Below are positions 6,671-9,266 of a stretch of 9,266 nt of DNA, piece after piece. This stretch comes from Akkermansia muciniphila. Its GTDB lineage: Bacteria; Verrucomicrobiota; Verrucomicrobiia; Verrucomicrobiales; V1-33. Every line of letters starts with the position of its first letter. Position 1 is the first letter of the stretch. A model generated the notes under the pieces. It made no database searches. It worked only from the letters and a program-made list of their open reading frames with translations, and was not told the DNA's origin. The DNA is taken from the NCBI GenBank assembly GCA_943331195.2, contig CALQKQ020000118.1, forward strand, positions 1-9,266, given 5' to 3'. The translations under genes were made by a program, and so were the position numbers.

Positions 6671-7561
6671 TCAGCTTTCGCCAGCAAAGACCTCGCGCGC
6701 CACCGCGTTCAGCTCCGGGTGCCGCCACCGAAAGCCCGCCGCCGCCGCCGCCGCCGGCACCGCCCGTTGGCTTTGCAAAAAAACCTCCGCCAGCCCGCCC
6801 GGCAATAACTGAAGCACCGCCGCAGGCACCGGAAACCACGCTGGGCGATGCAGCGCCCGCGCCACGATCGCAGTAAACTCTCGGTTCGTCACCGGATGCG
6901 GCGCCGTGGCATTGACCGGCCCGCGCAGGCTCTCCTCCTCACAGGCAAAAACATAAAGGTCCGCCAAGTCCTCCACATGAATCCACGACGTCCACTGCCG
7001 CCCCGAACCCAGCCGCCCCCCTAAGCCAAGCTGAAACACCCGCCGCAAAGGCTGCGCCGCCCCCCCTCCCTTTCCCAACACTAAGGGAGTCCGCAGGCTC
7101 ACCACCCGCGCAAAGCTCGCCGCCTCCCCCACCGCCGCCTCCCAGCCCCGGCACACTCCCGCCAAAAAACCGTCTCCCCCCGCATGGCTCTCCCGCAATT
7201 CCTCATCGCCCTGGTCCCCATAAAAAGCCATCCCCGACGCTCCCACCACCACCCCAGGCGGCCCCACCGTCTCCCGCAACCGCCCCACCATTTCCCCAGT
7301 CCACTCCACCCGACTGCGCCGAATCGCCTCCTTCTTCGCCGCCGTCCACAGCCCCAAGATCGGCTCGCCCGCAAGATGCACCAGCGCCCCCAATCCCGTA
7401 AAATCAGCCGTCCGGAGATCAGCAAGGGAGCGCACCTCGTCAAAAGCCGGATCCGCCCGCGGCCGCCGCGAAAAAGCCACCACCCGATGCCCTCGGGCCC
7501 GCGCCGCCGCCGCCACATAGCGCCCAATAAAACCCGTCGCCCCAGTGATGCCAATGTTCAT
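6671..7561 (-). CDS. TIGR01777/YfcH-family SDR protein (NAD(P)-binding epimerase-like)
   Basis: The product has 296 residues, close to E. coli YfcH. This extended short-chain dehydrogenase-like family probably binds NAD(P); its physiological substrate is not established. Visible motifs in order are the Rossmann glycine motif GATGFIG (residues 7-13), HLAGEPI (62-68), KKEAIRRSRVEWT (76-88), the YGDQGDEEL segment (114-122), the CRGWEAA core (137-143), the GGRLGSGRQWTSWIHVEDLADL block (starting at 181), and a C-terminal DUF1731-type region (FPVPAAVLQLLPGGLAEVF, then LQSQRAVP). The start is set by the Rossmann motif beginning at residue 2; upstream bases contain GGGTGAGGGC, a poor and too-close Shine-Dalgarno match. 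The coding strand is G-rich with GCG, GGG and GTG codons, the opposite third-base preference to the neighbouring plus-strand genes. Six alanines (270-275) near the C-terminus come from a CCG microsatellite. It is divergent from the VCBS gene and upstream of the HAD gene. Confidence 0.93.
   Translation of the reverse strand: MNIGITGATGFIGRYVAAAARARGHRVVAFSRRPRADPAFDEVRSLADLRTADFTGLGALVHLAGEPILGLWTAAKKEAIRRSRVEWTGEMVGRLRETVGPPGVVVGASGMAFYGDQGDEELRESHAGGDGFLAGVCRGWEAAVGEAASFARVVSLRTPLVLGKGGGAAQPLRRVFQLGLGGRLGSGRQWTSWIHVEDLADLYVFACEEESLRGPVNATAPHPVTNREFTAIVARALHRPAWFPVPAAVLQLLPGGLAEVFLQSQRAVPAAAAAAGFRWRHPELNAVAREVFAGES
6736..6756. repeat. (CCG)7 trinucleotide repeat within the SDR gene
   Basis: Seven perfect CCG units on the plus strand, read on the minus strand mainly as GCG/GGC and producing most of the six-alanine run in VPAAAAAAGF. 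Family members usually have a varied segment here (a Pro followed by a Lys/Arg-Leu and Ala-Gly-Phe), so the repeat appears to have replaced or homogenised normal coding sequence. Confidence 0.9.
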
Positions 7562-7596
7562 GCCCTCACCCTACCAGCCCTGCCCCTCCCAGCAAG

Positions 7597-7621
7597 GCGG
7601 CAAGATGTGCCGATTTGCCGC
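7597..7621. promoter_or_regulatory. Inverted repeat in the divergent SDR/VCBS promoter region
   Basis: Perfect arms GCGGCAA (7597-7603) and TTGCCGC (7615-7621) flank an 11-base spacer, centred at 7609 in the 114-base gap between two divergent start codons (7561 minus, 7676 plus). The geometry, with arms about two helical turns apart end to end, suits a dimeric repressor or activator controlling one or both genes. A nested CGGCA/TGCCG pair (7599-7603, 7609-7613) could alternatively form an RNA hairpin. No clear -35/-10 elements were found around it. Confidence 0.4.
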
Positions 7622-7675
7622 GTAATGGCTGGTCACCAAGCCCCGCTTCACTTACAAGCGAGGTCTTCCCTTCCC

Positions 7676-8893
7676 ATGAAACATTCGCTCCTCCTCCTCT
7701 CCGGCGCCTCCCTCGCCGCCCTCCTCCCCGCCGCCGCCGCCCCCGCCCTCACCTGGGCCACCCAACAGCTCACCGCCGAATTCCACGCCGAAGGTGCCGC
7801 CGTCGGCGACTTCAATAAGGACGGAATCAAAGACGTCGCCTACGGCCCCTCCTGGTTCGCCGGCCCCTCCTTGAAAGATTCCCACCCCATCTACCCCTCC
7901 GCCAAATTCGAACCCCGCGGCTACTCCAAAAACTTCGTCACCTACGGCCCCGACCTCAACGCCGACGGCTGGGACGACGTCCTCGTGCTAGGCTTCCCCG
8001 GCGATGAAAGCTATTGGTTCGAGAACCCCAAAGGCGCCCCCGGCGAGTGGAAAAAACACGTCGCCATCAAGGTCACCGACAACGAATCCCCCACCTGGAC
8101 CGACCTCACTGGCGACGGCAAACCCGAAATCGTCTGCAGCCAAGGCGGCTTCTTCGGCTACGCCTCTCCCGGACAAGACCCCACCCAACTCTGGACCTTC
8201 GTCCCCGTCTCCACCAAAGCCGCCGGCGAGCGCTTCACCCATGGCCTCGGCATCGGCGATGTGAACGGCGATGGCAAAATGGACATCCTCGAAAAAAATG
8301 GCTGGTGGGAGCAACCCGCCGACCCCCGCACCCAGCCCGTCTGGACTCAACACCTCGTCCCCTTTTCCCCCCAAGCCGGCGGCGCCCACATGTTCGCCTA
8401 CGATTTCGATGGCGACGGCGACAACGACGTCCTCACTAGCCTCGCCGCCCACAGCTACGGCCTCGCCTGGTTCGAGCAGTCCAAAGGCCCCGATGGCAAA
8501 GCCGTCTTCACCCAACACGATATCATGCCCGCCGATCCCAAAGCTCCTAGCAAGGGACCCGTCTTCAGCATGCTCCACGCCATAGATCTAGCTGATATCA
8601 ACGGCGACGGCATCAAGGACCTCGTCACTGGCAAACGCCACTGGGCCCACGCCCCCCAGCCCGACGGCTCCGGCGGCGACCCCGGCGTCAACGACCCCGC
8701 CGTGATCTATTGGTATGAAGTCAAACCCGGCGGCACCAGCGGCAACGCCACCTTCACCCCCCACCTCATCAACGGCGACTCCGGCGTCGGCACCCAAGTC
8801 ATGATCGCCGAAATGGACGGCCAAGCCCCCCCCGAAGTCGTCGTCGGCAACAAAAAAGGCGCCTTCGTCCACCGCGCCACCGCCGCCAAATAA
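7676..8893 (+). CDS. Secreted FG-GAP/VCBS repeat protein (calcium-binding beta-propeller-like)
   Basis: The product has 405 residues and is exported: MKHSLLLL plus an Ala/Leu-rich core ending near AAAAP (about residue 22) is a signal peptide. Six EF-hand-like loops of the FG-GAP/VCBS type are visible: DFNKDGIKD (45-53), DLNADGWDD (93-101), DLTGDGKPE (143-151), DVNGDGKMD (195-203), DFDGDGDND (243-251) and DINGDGIKD (307-315). These typically bind Ca2+ at blade junctions of a beta-propeller. Other recognisable family blocks are NGWWEQP (208-214), SLAAHSYGLAWFEQ (255-268), VTGKRHWAH (317-325), NGDSGVGTQV (366-375) and VVVGNKKGAFV (388-398). The family is common in Planctomycetes and Verrucomicrobia; its activity is unknown and carbohydrate or surface binding is a guess. 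The frame is open upstream to 7184, but that part overlaps the SDR gene antisense. The ATG at 7676 is chosen because the signal peptide starts there. A GAGG lies 12 bases upstream, too far to be convincing. Confidence 0.92.
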   Translation: MKHSLLLLSGASLAALLPAAAAPALTWATQQLTAEFHAEGAAVGDFNKDGIKDVAYGPSWFAGPSLKDSHPIYPSAKFEPRGYSKNFVTYGPDLNADGWDDVLVLGFPGDESYWFENPKGAPGEWKKHVAIKVTDNESPTWTDLTGDGKPEIVCSQGGFFGYASPGQDPTQLWTFVPVSTKAAGERFTHGLGIGDVNGDGKMDILEKNGWWEQPADPRTQPVWTQHLVPFSPQAGGAHMFAYDFDGDGDNDVLTSLAAHSYGLAWFEQSKGPDGKAVFTQHDIMPADPKAPSKGPVFSMLHAIDLADINGDGIKDLVTGKRHWAHAPQPDGSGGDPGVNDPAVIYWYEVKPGGTSGNATFTPHLINGDSGVGTQVMIAEMDGQAPPEVVVGNKKGAFVHRATAAK

Positions 8894-8916
8894 GCATTCC
8901 CCGTCCCGCCCTTGCC

Positions 8917-8931
8917 CGGCCGCCTCGGCCG
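8917..8931 (+). terminator. GC-rich hairpin after the VCBS gene
   Basis: CGGCCG (8917-8922) and CGGCCG (8926-8931) pair around a CCT loop, 24 bases after the VCBS stop codon and before the dihydrouridine synthase gene. The stem is strong but has no U-run after it, so it may only pause transcription, or require Rho, or be a product of the high GC content. Confidence 0.3.
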
Positions 8932-8945
8932 CGCAAGCGTGCGGG

Positions 8946-9266
8946 GTGGCCTGCCATTCCCATTTCGATACCCTACTGCAAGGAGGCGAGCCGCTCTTGG
9001 CCCTAGCCCCCATGCAGGACGTCACCCATCTGCCCTTCTGGCGCATCATGGCCCGCCGCGGCGGCGTCGACCTGTATTTCACCGAATACATGCGCGTCCA
9101 CTCCGTCTCCCAACCCGAGCGCTGGATCGTCCAATCCATCACCCAAAACCCCACCGGCCGCCCCGTCATCGTCCAAATCATCGGCAACGATATCCCCTCC
9201 ATCCTCCGCACCCTCCCCCTCCTCCAGGCCCTCCCCATCGCCGCCATCGACCTCAACCTCGGCTGC
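8946..9266 (+). CDS. tRNA-dihydrouridine synthase, 3' end missing
   Basis: This FMN enzyme reduces specific uridines in tRNA to dihydrouridine in the cytoplasm. About 107 codons are present. They show the N-terminal TIM-barrel signature LALAPMQDVTHLPFWRIMAR, then DLYFTEYMRV, PVIVQIIGND and finally DLNLGC, the start of the DLNxGCP motif, where the window ends. The catalytic cysteine region lies beyond the edge. The ATG at 9012 falls inside the LAPM motif and cannot be the start. Candidates in frame are GTG 8946 (giving a 22-residue lead-in with FDTLLQGGEPLLALAPM, similar to my recollection of verrucomicrobial homologues), TTG 8997 and CTG 8976. I take 8946, but TTG 8997 has the better Shine-Dalgarno context. 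The DusA/B/C subtype cannot be fixed from this fragment. Confidence 0.9.
   Translation, partial: MACHSHFDTLLQGGEPLLALAPMQDVTHLPFWRIMARRGGVDLYFTEYMRVHSVSQPERWIVQSITQNPTGRPVIVQIIGNDIPSILRTLPLLQALPIAAIDLNLGC
8980..8986 (+). promoter_or_regulatory. AAGGAGG Shine-Dalgarno-like site that bears on the dus start
   Basis: A strong anti-16S complement lies 10 bases before TTG 8997 and inside the frame if translation begins at GTG 8946. It is the only strong Shine-Dalgarno match near a start in this window. It supports the TTG start, but the spacing is slightly long and the bases also encode a plausible Gln-Gly-Gly. Confidence 0.4.

Noticed and set aside
1534..6735. tRNA, CRISPR array or transposon ends in the intergenic gaps
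   Set aside because: I found no cloverleaf-like sequence with a TTC-type T-loop and acceptor stem, no regularly spaced repeats, and no terminal inverted repeats with a transposase.
7184..7675. Long N-terminal extension of the VCBS frame across the SDR gene
   Set aside because: The frame is open only because C-rich DNA has few stop codons. The extension is low-complexity Pro/Arg/His, it is antisense to a well-supported gene, and a clean signal peptide begins at 7676.
7988..8578. 196-codon minus-strand frame inside the VCBS gene
   Set aside because: It is a Gly/Ala/Val/Asp-rich antisense image of the repeated Asp-Gly loops of the real gene.

Overview
The window is a stretch of bacterial chromosome carrying seven protein-coding genes. 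Five are complete and two are cut by the window edges. I see no rRNA or tRNA gene, CRISPR array, transposase or phage gene. The gene set suggests a member of the Verrucomicrobiota or a close relative in the PVC group: a bacterial-type GlnRS, a conserved FG-GAP/VCBS secreted protein, a tandem pair of membrane-anchored alpha-helical proteins with 'DPA..A..W' motifs, and a dihydrouridine synthase opening with LALAPMQDVT. This assignment is recalled from family knowledge and was not tested by a search.

Layout: (1) 1-1533 (+) is the 3' nine-tenths of glnS, beginning just after the HIGH signature. (2) 1534-1869 is an AT-richer gap with no convincing gene. (3) 1870-4431 (+) is a tight two-gene operon, 3 bases apart, encoding two N-terminally anchored helical proteins of unknown function. 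(4) 4432-4661 is a convergent gap. (5) 4662-5462 (-) encodes an unrecognised protein with a signal peptide and a C-terminal membrane segment. (6) 5736-6617 (-) is a HAD-superfamily hydrolase, and 6671-7561 (-) upstream of it is a TIGR01777/YfcH-type SDR protein; the two may be co-transcribed. (7) A 114-base divergent promoter region leads to 7676-8893 (+), a secreted protein with six Ca-binding-type D-x-[DNT]-x-DG loops. (8) 8946-9266 (+) is the 5' end of a tRNA-dihydrouridine synthase that runs off the window.

Functionally this is mostly ordinary: two tRNA-related housekeeping genes at the ends and envelope or secreted proteins between them. No dedicated multi-gene pathway is evident, and I do not claim a defence or mobile system.

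The main structural oddity is base composition. In 1-1560 and about 6680-9266 the plus strand is extremely C-rich whichever strand carries the gene, so the minus-strand SDR gene uses G-ending codons while the plus-strand genes use C-ending codons. The block from about 1600 to 6660 lacks this skew. The genes of least recognisable function lie in that block. Recognisable Shine-Dalgarno sequences are nearly absent, with one AAGGAGG exception before the last gene.
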